Shown one piece after another: positions 8,595 through 18,580 of a stretch of DNA of 40,016 nt (within the stretch, counting starts at the first letter, position 1; each line of letters begins with the position of its first letter). Origin of the DNA: an uncultured Pelagibacteraceae bacterium (GTDB taxonomy: Bacteria; Pseudomonadota; Alphaproteobacteria; Pelagibacterales; Pelagibacteraceae); contig CABZLS010000012.1 of assembly GCA_902526645.1 (NCBI GenBank), positions 1 to 40,016 on the forward strand. Direction: 5' to 3'. Made by a program: the position numbers and the translations under genes. Under the pieces are notes generated by a model. It did no database searches. It saw only the letters and a program-made list of their open reading frames with translations, and was not told the origin of the DNA.

Positions 8595-9386
8595 TTTATA
8601 ATTTTTTGCTTCATTCCAAAAAACTTTTTTTTCACTTATAAATTCATCTACTTTTATTTTATTTTCTTCATGAATTTTCTTTGGAAAAAGACTTATTTGA
8701 TCATGATAAAAAAGAGTTAAAAGTGTTTGGATTTTCTTAATTGTTATTTTGTTATCTTTTTGTTTTATATATTTTAATAAATTATTTTCAATTTTCTGCT
8801 GTTTCATTTTATTTGAGTCCCATAATTGTTTCAACCTCTCCATTTCATTACCTCTATGACCTTTTCCTGAATTTTGATAATTCCATATTGGCTTCTTTTT
8901 GTTATTTTCTTTTGCAAACTCTTTAAGGCATTCTTTTTCTATTTCTTTTCTGTCAGCAAAAAGTTTTTTTTTGGACTTTCCTAATAAAGTTCTCATTTCA
9001 TATTTTTCAGATTCTTGAAAGATTGCATATATATTTATTGAACAATTGTGGTTTTTAAGCAATGTATAAATTTGAAGATGACTATTAAATCTGGATTTAT
9101 TAGGTTTGCCTGTAAATCCTCTTACTTCATAGTGATTTATGAAATTAGAGTCTCCTGTTTGTCCAATTTTGATTATTTCCTCATCTCTTGTTATCAAATA
9201 AATACATGAAATTTCATTTTTAAGAGAAATTTTGTCATCCTTAAATAAACTCTCTTTATCTGAATTTAATTTAAACTTAATAAGTGTTCCGTAAATACCC
9301 TCATCTTTATGGCTCATGTCAGCAAAATTATTGTTGATTATAAACGTCCCTAAAAAAGTTTTTTCTTTAACTTGAGAAATATTCAT
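8589..9386 (-). CDS. Putative GIY-YIG-type endonuclease (possible restriction enzyme)
   Basis: This 265-residue protein has a segment that reads like a GIY-YIG nuclease core. C-I-Y at 61-63 stands for the GIY strand and K-I-G-Q-T at 73-77 for the YIG strand, followed by R99-x3-H103, an acidic helix with several Glu (148, 150, 152, 156) and a P-I-W-N ending in N169. The order Tyr, Gly, Arg, His, Glu, Asn is that of Eco29kI/Hpy188I-type restriction enzymes, and GKGHRG after the Asn recalls their Gly-rich loop. About 60 residues precede the core and 95 lysine-rich residues follow it. It faces the DNA methyltransferase with overlapping stops. Assignment is by motif only; a T5orf172-like nuclease of other role is possible. 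Confidence 0.5.
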   Translation of the reverse strand: MNISQVKEKTFLGTFIINNNFADMSHKDEGIYGTLIKFKLNSDKESLFKDDKISLKNEISCIYLITRDEEIIKIGQTGDSNFINHYEVRGFTGKPNKSRFNSHLQIYTLLKNHNCSINIYAIFQESEKYEMRTLLGKSKKKLFADRKEIEKECLKEFAKENNKKKPIWNYQNSGKGHRGNEMERLKQLWDSNKMKQQKIENNLLKYIKQKDNKITIKKIQTLLTLFYHDQISLFPKKIHEENKIKVDEFISEKKVFWNEAKNYKS

Positions 9387-9428
9387 AAAGTGAATTATTT
9401 ACTTATAAATTTTTTGAGTAAACAAAAA

Positions 9429-9454
9429 AAAAGGGCAGTAAAAACTGCCCTTTT
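9429..9454 (-). terminator. Intrinsic terminator of groES-groEL
   Basis: A perfect 11-base-pair inverted repeat (arms 9429-9439 and 9444-9454, loop of four A) contains the core GGGCAGT/ACTGCCC. On the minus strand it is followed by a run of T, so it is a textbook rho-independent terminator 25 bases after the groEL stop. It is the only convincing intrinsic terminator in the window. Confidence 0.88.
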
Positions 9455-9479
9455 AGAATTTAAATTTAGAGTTATTGGG

Positions 9480-11153
<1,674 letters not shown>

Positions 11154-11163
11154 TTAAATTAAA

Positions 11164-11454
11164 TTACTTACTAGAAATACCCATAATGTCTGACTCTTTC
11201 ATTATGCTGTACTCTTTACCATCAATTTTGACTTCAGTTCCTGACCATTTACCAAATAGAACTTTGTCACCAACTTTAACATCCATTGGAATTTTTTTTC
11301 CATCCTCTGTTTTTGCTCCACCACCAACAGCAACTACTTTACCTTCTTGTGGTTTTTCTTGAGCTGTATCTGGTATGATTATTCCGCCTGCAGTTTTTTC
11401 ACTGCTATCTAAAACTTCAATAAGAACACGATCGTGTAATGGTTTAAATTTCAT
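11164..11454 (-). CDS. groES: Co-chaperonin GroES (Hsp10)
   Basis: GroES is the heptameric lid of the GroEL chamber. Taken from the ATG at 11454 it is 96 residues, the family length, beginning [10 protein letters not shown] and including the mobile loop that binds GroEL (about 17-33, with GGIIIPD). The start is decided by an AAGGAG ribosome binding site at 11460-11465. An upstream in-frame start at 11508 would add 18 residues foreign to the family and would reach into the promoter. It is followed by groEL in the same operon. Confidence 0.98.
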   Translation of the reverse strand: MKFKPLHDRVLIEVLDSSEKTAGGIIIPDTAQEKPQEGKVVAVGGGAKTEDGKKIPMDVKVGDKVLFGKWSGTEVKIDGKEYSIMKESDIMGISSK

Positions 11455-11481
11455 AATTACTCCTTTATAAATATGGTTTTC

Positions 11482-11509
11482 ATATAGATATTGGCTATGC
11501 ATTTTCAAG
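11482..11509 (-). promoter_or_regulatory. Possible RpoH (heat-shock sigma) promoter of groES-groEL
   Basis: On the minus strand CTTG (11509-11506) is followed after 18 bases by CTATAT (11487-11482). Alphaproteobacterial RpoH promoters follow CTTG, 17-18 bases, CYTATNT, so the match is good. It lies about 28 bases upstream of the groES ATG. No CIRCE-type inverted repeat is visible. Expression under RpoH control is therefore inferred, not shown. Confidence 0.5.
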
Positions 11510-11578
11510 ATAAAGATGCAAATAAGTTAAGCAAAAAAGATAGGAAATTCGTGATTTTATGGTTTATAGATTAATTTT

Positions 11579-12397
11579 ATGACCAAAAATTTAGATAATG
11601 AGGGATTAAGCTCAATCGTAGACAATTATCAATTGTTTTATGTAGATCTTTGGGGAGTAATTCATAATGGAATTTCGCTTCATAATGAGGCAATCAAAAC
11701 CCTTAAGGAAATCGCAAATAAAAATAAAGAATATGTTTTACTTACTAATGCGCCAAGGCCAAATGATACAGTAAAAAAATTTTTAGAAAAATTGGGTATG
11801 GAAGAAGAAATAAGGGAGCATGTTTTTACATCTGGTGAAGCTGCTTTAAAATATTTGAAAAAAAATTTTTTAAATGAAAAATTTTTTCATATTGGTCCAC
11901 CAAGAGACTTTGATTTATTTAAAGATTTTAAGAAGAATAAGTCTGAAAAAATTCAACAAAGTGAGTATTTGTTATGTACAGGCTTGTTTGATGAACATGA
12001 GGATGATTTAGTTTATTACAAAGATTTACTAGAAAAAAATATTCAAAAAAAGATGATTTGCACAAATCCTGATTTGATTGTTGATAGAGGCAGTAAAAGG
12101 GAATTATGTGCTGGTTCTGTGGCAATGATTTTTGAAAAAATTGGTGGTGATGTAGTTTATTTTGGAAAACCTTATCCAGAGGTTTATAATCAATCAACCG
12201 ATAATAAAGATAAAAAAATATTATCTATAGGTGACAACTTAAATACAGATATAAAAGGAGCAAATTTATTAAATTATGATTCCTTATTAATTTCAAATGG
12301 AATTCACAAAAATGAAATTGAGAAAAAAGGTATTGAAAAAGTTTCTAAATCATATGAAGCAATTTGTAATTATGTTCAATCGGAATTAAAATGGTAA
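11579..12397 (+). CDS. HAD-superfamily hydrolase, subfamily IIA (TIGR01459-like)
   Basis: This 272-residue phosphatase-like protein has the class IIA HAD layout: first aspartate motif around D23-L-W-G-V, LLTNAPRP (about 54-61) for the second motif, and a late GDNLNTDIKGA (about 218-228) acidic motif III/IV. Related alphaproteobacterial proteins (TIGR01459) are often encoded beside ribF, as here. The substrate is unknown; a flavin or sugar phosphate is suggested only by context. It overlaps ribF by seven bases and heads the operon to pgi. Divergent from groES. Confidence 0.88.
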   Translation: MTKNLDNEGLSSIVDNYQLFYVDLWGVIHNGISLHNEAIKTLKEIANKNKEYVLLTNAPRPNDTVKKFLEKLGMEEEIREHVFTSGEAALKYLKKNFLNEKFFHIGPPRDFDLFKDFKKNKSEKIQQSEYLLCTGLFDEHEDDLVYYKDLLEKNIQKKMICTNPDLIVDRGSKRELCAGSVAMIFEKIGGDVVYFGKPYPEVYNQSTDNKDKKILSIGDNLNTDIKGANLLNYDSLLISNGIHKNEIEKKGIEKVSKSYEAICNYVQSELKW

Positions 12398-13323
12398 AAT
12401 CACTTAAAGTATACAAAAGTTTTAAAATAAGAACAGGAGATAAAAGATCAATAATTTTAATAGGAAATTTTGATGGTCTACATTTAGGTCATCAAAAATT
12501 GTTTGCTCAGGCCCAAAAATATAAAAAAAAATATAAATCTAAAATTGGTGTACTTACATTTGAGCCAATGCCAAAAATGTATTTTAATAAAAACTTAAAA
12601 AATTTTAGAATTTCTAATAAAAAACAAAAATTTGATCTTTTTAAAAAATTAAAAGTTGATTTTGTTATTTTTAAAAAATTTACAAAAAAATTTTCTAAAA
12701 TGAAATCAGATAGATTTATTAAGGGTGTTTTAGGAAAAAATCTAACAGCAAGATTTATTTTCGTGAGTGATAATTTTAGATTTGGAAACAAAAGAGAGGG
12801 AAATGTAAAGCAATTAAAAACTTTTGAAAAAATTCTTAATTATAAAATTATTAAACCAAATCCCATGATCTTAAATAAGATTATAGTGTCATCATCTTTA
12901 ATTAGAAAGTATTTGCAGATTGGTAAATTATCTAAAGCTAATTTTCTTTTAAATAGAAAATGGTCTATATTTGGTAAAGTTCAAAAAGGTAAACAACTAG
13001 GAAAAAAAATCGGTTTTCCAACTGCAAATATTGATATTAAAGATTATATATTAGCAAAACCAGGTGTTTATGCTGTAAAAGTTAAAAAACAAAAAAGTAA
13101 TAGGTTCATTAAAGGAATTGCTAATTTAGGTTATCGCCCAACATTTAATGGAAAAAAAATATTATTAGAAGTTCATTTATTTAACTTTTCTGGAAATTTA
13201 TATAATAAGTATTTAACAATTGAATTTTTAAAATTTATAAGAAAAGAAAAAAAGTTTAAAAGTATTAATCATTTAAAAAAACAAATTAAAAATGATTTGT
13301 TGGTAGCAAAAAAAATAAAATGA
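12391..13323 (+). CDS. ribF: Bifunctional riboflavin kinase/FAD synthetase RibF
   Basis: RibF phosphorylates riboflavin to FMN and adenylates FMN to FAD. The N-terminal nucleotidyltransferase domain shows GNFDGLHLGH (25-34), a form of the HxGH motif, and the ISSS/T-like segment near residue 168 (VSSSLIRKYL). The C-terminal riboflavin kinase domain shows GKKIGFPTAN (204-213) and a later Y-x-G-N-L-x-Y-x-PTF-like segment. 310 residues is the normal length. It overlaps both neighbours (seven and four bases), in the alphaproteobacterial HAD-ribF-ileS-lspA order. Confidence 0.96.
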   Translation: MVKSLKVYKSFKIRTGDKRSIILIGNFDGLHLGHQKLFAQAQKYKKKYKSKIGVLTFEPMPKMYFNKNLKNFRISNKKQKFDLFKKLKVDFVIFKKFTKKFSKMKSDRFIKGVLGKNLTARFIFVSDNFRFGNKREGNVKQLKTFEKILNYKIIKPNPMILNKIIVSSSLIRKYLQIGKLSKANFLLNRKWSIFGKVQKGKQLGKKIGFPTANIDIKDYILAKPGVYAVKVKKQKSNRFIKGIANLGYRPTFNGKKILLEVHLFNFSGNLYNKYLTIEFLKFIRKEKKFKSINHLKKQIKNDLLVAKKIK

Positions 13324-16055
13324 CAAAATCTCAAATAAATCTTCCCAAAACAGCTTTTTCTATGAAGGCAAATTTACCAACTAGAGAACCTGAAATCCTA
13401 AAGATTTGGGACAAAATAAATCTTTATAAGGAATTAAGAAAATCTCGAAATGGTAAGGAAAAATTTGTTCTCCATGACGGACCTCCATACGCTAACGGTA
13501 ATATACATATGGGGACAGCATTAAATAAAATTTTAAAAGATATAATTGTTAGATTTCATCAAATGAATGGTCAAGATTCAGTCTATGTGCCAGGATGGGA
13601 TTGTCATGGTTTGCCAATTGAATGGAAAATAGAAGAACAATATAAAAAGAATAAAAAGAATAAGAATGAAATCCCCATAGTAGAATTTAGAAAAGAGTGT
13701 AGAGCATTCGCAGAAAAGTGGATTGAAATTCATAAAGATCAATTTAAAAGGCTAGGTGTTGTTGGTGATTGGGAGAATTATTATTCAACAATGAGTTTTG
13801 AAGCTGAAGCACAAATTGTAAGAGAACTAGGAAAATTTTTAAAAGAAGGGAGTTTATATAGAGGTTTTAAACCAGTTTTATGGTCAACAGTAGAAAAAAC
13901 AGCATTAGCTGATGCAGAGGTAGAATACCAAGACCATAAATCTGATACAATCTATGCATCGTTTCCAATAAAATCATCTCCGATAAAAGAGTTAGATAAT
14001 GCTAATGTAATTATTTGGACTACTACACCATGGACAATTCCAGCTAATAAAGCCTTAGCTTTTAATGAAAGTTTGGATTATTTGGTGCTAGAAATATTAG
14101 AAGATGGTGACTTTAAGAATAAAAAAATAGTAATAGCTGAGGCTCTTTTAGAGTCTGTAATTAAAGATTGTAAAATTAAAAAATTTAACAAAATCAAAAA
14201 GTTTAAAGGAATTGAATTTAAGAATACTATTTGTCATCACCCTTTTTTTAGCTTGGGCTATAAAATTGATATACCGATGTTAGAGGCAAGATTTGTTACG
14301 ACAGAGCAAGGAACAGGTATAGTTCATTGTGCACCTAGTCATGGCCCAGATGATTTTAATCTTTGTTTAAATAATGGAATTAAAGCAGTAGAAACTGTTG
14401 ATGGTGATGGAAAATATACAGAAAATGTTGCTTTGTTCGAAGGTATGCACATTTTCAAATCTAATTCTGTTGTAATTGAGAAATTAAAAGATCAAAAAAA
14501 TCTTTTATCAAGTGGGGAGCTAGTTCATTCTTATCCTCATTCTTGGAGGTCGAAAGCACCTTTGGTGCATAGAGCTACTCCTCAATGGTTCATTTCAATG
14601 GATAGTCATAAACTCAGAGAAAAAGCGTTGAAAGCTATAGATGAAACAAAATTTTATCCAAGCAAAGGTAAAGAAAGATTAAAATCAATGATCGAAACAA
14701 GACCAGACTGGTGTGTTTCAAGACAAAGAGTTTGGGGTGTACCACTCCCCATCTTCGTAAATAAGAAAAATAATGAAATTTTGGTTGATGACAAAGTATT
14801 TGAAAATATTGCTAAAATTTATGAAAAAGAAGGATCAGATTGTTGGTTTTCTGATGATCCACAAAAATTTCTAGGAACAAATTACAAAGCAGAAGATTAC
14901 GAAAAACTCAGTGACATAGTAGAAGTATGGTTTGATAGTGGATCAACTCATTCATTCGTTTTAGAAAAGAGAGATGACTTAAAATGGCCAGCATCAATGT
15001 ATTTGGAAGGGTCAGATCAACATAGGGGCTGGTTTCACTCATCACTTTTAGAGTCTTGTGGAACAAGAGGTAGGGCACCATTCGAGTCAATTTTATCTCA
15101 TGGATTTGTTGTGGATGGAAAAGGCCTTAAAATGTCAAAGTCGCTTGGGAATGTTATAGCACCAGATGATATTTTAAAAAAGTATGGTGCAGATATTCTA
15201 AGAATTTGGGTTGCTTCATCTAATTATGCAGAAGATTTAAGAATTGATTATTCTATATTAGATCAACATTCAGAGTCATATAGAAAGATAAGAAATACAT
15301 TTAGATATTTGTTAGGAAATTTAAATGATAAATTTGATAATATAGATTTAGATAAAATTGAATTTGATAAATTACCTGAATTAGAAAAATTTATGCTTAA
15401 CAGAATTTATTTAATCAATGAGAAATTTATTAAGTATTTTAAAAATTATGATTTTCATAATCTTTACAAAGAATTATTGAATTTTTGTACAGTCGATTTA
15501 TCTGCATTTTATTTTGATATAAGGAAAGATACTTTATATTGCGATTCTTTAAATTCAGATAAAAGAAGATCATGTATCAAAATTTTGAATATTTTACTTA
15601 ACTCTTTACTTAAGTGGTTCGCGCCGATACTTACTTTTACAACTGAGGAAATATATCAGTTAGTTTCAAAAAAATATAAAAGTATTCATTTAGAAAAATT
15701 TGAGGTTTATCCGAAAAAATTTAAAGACGAAAAATTAGAAAAAAAGTGGATTGAATTGATTAAAATAAGGAATACTTGTAATATTAGTATTGAAGAACAA
15801 AGATCAAATAAATTAATAGGCTCAAGTCTTGAAGCTCATTTAAATCTTAAACTTAATAATAAATATAAAAATATTATTTCAAATATAGACTTATCTGAAC
15901 TTTGTATTACTTCAAAATCAGAAATTGTTTATGATGATAAGGTAGATATAATTGTAAATACAAAAAAAGCTTTAGGAGTTAAATGCCCTATTTGTTGGAA
16001 AATAAGAGTAGATCCATGCTCAAGGAGTAATTGTAATCTTAAAAAAGATGTTTAA
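13320..16055 (+). CDS. ileS: Isoleucyl-tRNA synthetase
   Basis: This class I synthetase charges tRNA-Ile and proofreads valine. The 911 residues include the HIGH-type motif H63-M-G-T, the editing domain in the insertion (about 190-390, with WTTTPWT near 238), KMSKS (604-608) and the anticodon-binding helical domain. At the C terminus is a zinc-finger set of cysteines C889, C892, C900 and C905. Keeping the zinc finger marks it as the bacterial IleS1 type. It overlaps ribF by four bases and lspA by eight. Confidence 0.98.
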   Translation: MTKSQINLPKTAFSMKANLPTREPEILKIWDKINLYKELRKSRNGKEKFVLHDGPPYANGNIHMGTALNKILKDIIVRFHQMNGQDSVYVPGWDCHGLPIEWKIEEQYKKNKKNKNEIPIVEFRKECRAFAEKWIEIHKDQFKRLGVVGDWENYYSTMSFEAEAQIVRELGKFLKEGSLYRGFKPVLWSTVEKTALADAEVEYQDHKSDTIYASFPIKSSPIKELDNANVIIWTTTPWTIPANKALAFNESLDYLVLEILEDGDFKNKKIVIAEALLESVIKDCKIKKFNKIKKFKGIEFKNTICHHPFFSLGYKIDIPMLEARFVTTEQGTGIVHCAPSHGPDDFNLCLNNGIKAVETVDGDGKYTENVALFEGMHIFKSNSVVIEKLKDQKNLLSSGELVHSYPHSWRSKAPLVHRATPQWFISMDSHKLREKALKAIDETKFYPSKGKERLKSMIETRPDWCVSRQRVWGVPLPIFVNKKNNEILVDDKVFENIAKIYEKEGSDCWFSDDPQKFLGTNYKAEDYEKLSDIVEVWFDSGSTHSFVLEKRDDLKWPASMYLEGSDQHRGWFHSSLLESCGTRGRAPFESILSHGFVVDGKGLKMSKSLGNVIAPDDILKKYGADILRIWVASSNYAEDLRIDYSILDQHSESYRKIRNTFRYLLGNLNDKFDNIDLDKIEFDKLPELEKFMLNRIYLINEKFIKYFKNYDFHNLYKELLNFCTVDLSAFYFDIRKDTLYCDSLNSDKRRSCIKILNILLNSLLKWFAPILTFTTEEIYQLVSKKYKSIHLEKFEVYPKKFKDEKLEKKWIELIKIRNTCNISIEEQRSNKLIGSSLEAHLNLKLNNKYKNIISNIDLSELCITSKSEIVYDDKVDIIVNTKKALGVKCPICWKIRVDPCSRSNCNLKKDV

Positions 16056-16536
16056 TTTTTTTAAAAAAAATTTTTATATAAATTTTTTTATTGTAGTAAC
16101 AATCTTTTTTGTTGATAGATTTACAAAATTGTATGTAATAAATTTTCATAAAAAAAATCTTGGTATTGATTTATTAAATTCAAAATTTTTAAACATTAGC
16201 TTAATTTGGAACGAAGGAATAGCTTTTGGCCTTTTTTCTTTTGATAAAGAACTTTTTTATAATATTTTAACGTTAATTATTTTTTTAGTTATTCTAATAA
16301 TCTTCTTTATGATCAAAAATACTTATGGTTTAAAGAAATACGCTTTACTTATGATATTTGGTGGGGCTTTAGGAAATTTTTATGATAGAATTGTTTTTTC
16401 TGCTGTGCCAGATTTTATAGATCTTCATATAAACAATTTTCACTGGTTTATATTTAATGTTGCTGATATTTTTATTACTTTAGGCGTAATAATCATGATT
16501 ATGACAGAATTTTTTAGTAAAAAGGTAGATAAATAA
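16048..16536 (+). CDS. lspA: Lipoprotein signal peptidase (signal peptidase II)
   Basis: LspA is the inner-membrane aspartyl protease that cleaves prolipoproteins just before the lipid-modified cysteine. The 162-residue protein has four hydrophobic segments and the catalytic dyad D113 (in GNFYDR) and D140 (in FNVAD). N55 lies in the conserved WNEGIAFG segment and N110 in the GN motif. It overlaps ileS by eight bases, the usual ileS-lspA arrangement. The next gene encodes a likely lipoprotein substrate. Confidence 0.97.
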   Translation: MFNFFKKNFYINFFIVVTIFFVDRFTKLYVINFHKKNLGIDLLNSKFLNISLIWNEGIAFGLFSFDKELFYNILTLIIFLVILIIFFMIKNTYGLKKYALLMIFGGALGNFYDRIVFSAVPDFIDLHINNFHWFIFNVADIFITLGVIIMIMTEFFSKKVDK

Positions 16537-16537
16537 T

Positions 16538-16861
16538 ATGTCATTAATAAATAAATTTATATCCTTTTTTTTAATATTTATTTTTCTTGTAATTTCGGGA
16601 TGCAAATCTGCTCAAAAAGCATTTGTACCAGAAAAGAAAAAGGGTAGTGATGCTTTTTTAGTAAAAAAAAAATCACCATTAGTAATGCCTCCTAGTTATG
16701 GTGAGTTACCTAAACCCAATGAAGAGGTCAAAAAAAAATATGAAAAGACAGATATTCAAGGTTTAATTCTAGGCTCGGACGGAAAGATTATTGAGAAAGA
16801 AAAAACGACAGGCACTAGTTCGATAGAAAAATTAATTCTAAAAGAAATAAAAAAGAATTAA
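16538..16861 (+). CDS. DUF3035-like lipoprotein
   Basis: This small protein (107 residues) has a lipoprotein signal: a basic start, a hydrophobic core (about 8-19) and a lipobox I19-S-G-C22. After the cysteine comes a segment around residues 38-60 (DAFLV then PLVMPPSYGELPKP) typical of DUF3035 proteins, which follow lspA in many alphaproteobacteria. It is probably anchored in the outer membrane; function unknown. It begins one base after the lspA stop and its stop overlaps the pgi start (TAATG). Confidence 0.82.
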   Translation: MSLINKFISFFLIFIFLVISGCKSAQKAFVPEKKKGSDAFLVKKKSPLVMPPSYGELPKPNEEVKKKYEKTDIQGLILGSDGKIIEKEKTTGTSSIEKLILKEIKKN

Positions 16862-18024
16862 TGCTAACAAGATTTATTAATTTTAAAAATCCTAATATAG
16901 ATAAAAAATTTTTTTTTAATAATCAAAAAAATTTAAAACAACTCATCAAAAAAAAATCAGAAATTATAAAATCCCTCTCATCTGATTATAAATCTTCCTA
17001 TGATAAAAAAATTATTTTTAAAAAGTATAAAAGATATAAAGAGATTAGACTGATAGGAATGGGGGGTTCAATTTTAGGAGCTAAAGCAATACATAGTTAC
17101 TTGCACCACAAAATAAAAAAAAATTTTTACTTCATTGACAATCTTAATTCAAATTTAAGTTTTAAATCAAAAAAAAATTTTCTTAATATAGTAATATCCA
17201 AATCAGGTAATACTCTTGAGACAGTCTCAAATTTTAATATTCTTAAGAACAAAAGAGACAAAAATATTTTTATAACGGAAAATAAAAACAATTATTTAAG
17301 ATTACTTGCACAAAAACTTAAATCGGAAATTATAAATCATAATAATTTTATTGGAGGTAGATACTCAGTATTATCTGAAGTTGGAATGTTACCTGCAGAA
17401 TTAATGGGACTTAAACCTGCAAGTTTTAGACAATTAAATCAGATAATTAAAAATAAAACTTTTTTAAATTCTTTAGTAAACAACGTTGGAACTATCGTAT
17501 CATTAATAAATAGAAAAAAGTTTAATTGTATTTTTTTAAACTATGATCCAGATTTAACAAATTTTTTAGAATGGTATAAACAATTGATGGGAGAAAGTTT
17601 AGGTAAAAATAATAAGGGAATTTTACCAGTCATCTCCAATATGCCAAAGGATAATCATAGTGTGATGCAATATTATTTAGATGGTTCACAAAAAAGTTTT
17701 TTTTCATTTTTTTCATCTAAAACTAATAATTCCATGAAGATTAAAAGTATGAGTTTAGATGATAATTTTAAATATCTCAAAAATAAATCATTTAATCAAA
17801 TAACGAATTCTCAAAAAGAAGCTACTGAAAAAGTTTTTAAATCTAAAAAAATACCTTTTAGAAGTTTTGAAATTTTAAAAAAAGATGAAAAAACTTTAGG
17901 TGAATTGTTTATTTTTTTCATACTAGAGACTATCCTTTTAGGAAAAGCTATTAATGTAAATCCATATAATCAACCTTCAGTAGAATTAATCAAAACTCAA
18001 ACTAAAAAGATTTTAATTAAATAA
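16861..18024 (+). CDS. pgi: Glucose-6-phosphate isomerase (short form)
   Basis: Pgi interconverts glucose 6-phosphate and fructose 6-phosphate. The sugar-phosphate isomerase motifs are recognisable: MGGSILGAKA (about 63-72), the SIS loop ISKSGNTLE (about 112-120), GGRYSVLSEVG (about 161-171), the GESLGK segment (about 243-248), DNHSVMQYYLDG (about 263-274) and the C-terminal QPSVELIK with its active-site lysine. At 387 residues it is much shorter than the usual 450-550. All catalytic motifs appear kept, so the loss seems to be in peripheral parts. It ends the ribF-ileS-lspA operon and overlaps rsmD's stop by eight bases. Confidence 0.92.
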   Translation: MLTRFINFKNPNIDKKFFFNNQKNLKQLIKKKSEIIKSLSSDYKSSYDKKIIFKKYKRYKEIRLIGMGGSILGAKAIHSYLHHKIKKNFYFIDNLNSNLSFKSKKNFLNIVISKSGNTLETVSNFNILKNKRDKNIFITENKNNYLRLLAQKLKSEIINHNNFIGGRYSVLSEVGMLPAELMGLKPASFRQLNQIIKNKTFLNSLVNNVGTIVSLINRKKFNCIFLNYDPDLTNFLEWYKQLMGESLGKNNKGILPVISNMPKDNHSVMQYYLDGSQKSFFSFFSSKTNNSMKIKSMSLDDNFKYLKNKSFNQITNSQKEATEKVFKSKKIPFRSFEILKKDEKTLGELFIFFILETILLGKAINVNPYNQPSVELIKTQTKKILIK

Positions 18025-18580
18025 TTTTTCCAAAATATATTTTTGATAAACCTAAAATTTTTTCTCTTAAAATTAAGAATTTTTGATTTATCTTTTCTTT
18101 TGTTTTTTTGTCTCTGTGAATAATAATTCTCGTATTTTCTGAAATTAAATTTAAATTTTTAATTTTATCTATTATTTCGTTTAATTGTTTATTTTTGAAA
18201 GGAGGATCAATAAAGATTATATCAAACTTTTCATTTATTTTTAAAAATTTATCAATTTCAAATACTGATTTTTTAAAAACAAAAGTTTTATCTTCTAAAT
18301 TAAAATTTTTAATGTTCTTATCTAAAATTTTAAGTGATTTATCGTAATTTTCTACAAAAACCGCCTTTCTTGCACCCCTAGATAAACACTCAATACCAAA
18401 CGACCCCGTTCCAGAAAATAAATCTAAAATTTTCGCGTTATCCAAATCCACGCTAGCATCTTTTGAATGATCAATTATATTAAAAATTGTTTCTTTTACT
18501 AAATCTCTTAATGGTCTTGTATTGATGTCTAGTGGTTGCAAAATTTTTTTACCTTTAAGAATGCCACTGATAACTCTCAT
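18017..18580 (-). CDS. rsmD: 16S rRNA (guanine-966 N2)-methyltransferase RsmD
   Basis: RsmD methylates G966 of 16S rRNA in the assembled small subunit. The 187-residue protein has the N-terminal RVISG-x-KG (2-10) and TRPxRD (21-26) signatures. It also has the S-adenosylmethionine site LDLFSGTGSFG (52-62) and catalytic motif IV DPPF (125-128). It starts directly next to the purD stop, so the two are probably one transcript, and it is convergent with pgi. Confidence 0.95.
   Translation of the reverse strand: MRVISGILKGKKILQPLDINTRPLRDLVKETIFNIIDHSKDASVDLDNAKILDLFSGTGSFGIECLSRGARKAVFVENYDKSLKILDKNIKNFNLEDKTFVFKKSVFEIDKFLKINEKFDIIFIDPPFKNKQLNEIIDKIKNLNLISENTRIIIHRDKKTKEKINQKFLILREKILGLSKIYFGKII

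Noticed and set aside
8579-8600. Short direct repeats of TTTATGA at the methyltransferase/nuclease junction
   Set aside because: Only seven bases and AT-rich; a by-product of overlapping stop codons in low-complexity sequence, with no support as an attachment site.
11455-11508. GroES extended by 18 residues to a start at 11508
   Set aside because: The AAGGAG site at 11460-11465 and the family N terminus [10 protein letters not shown] fix the start at 11454; the extension covers the probable promoter.
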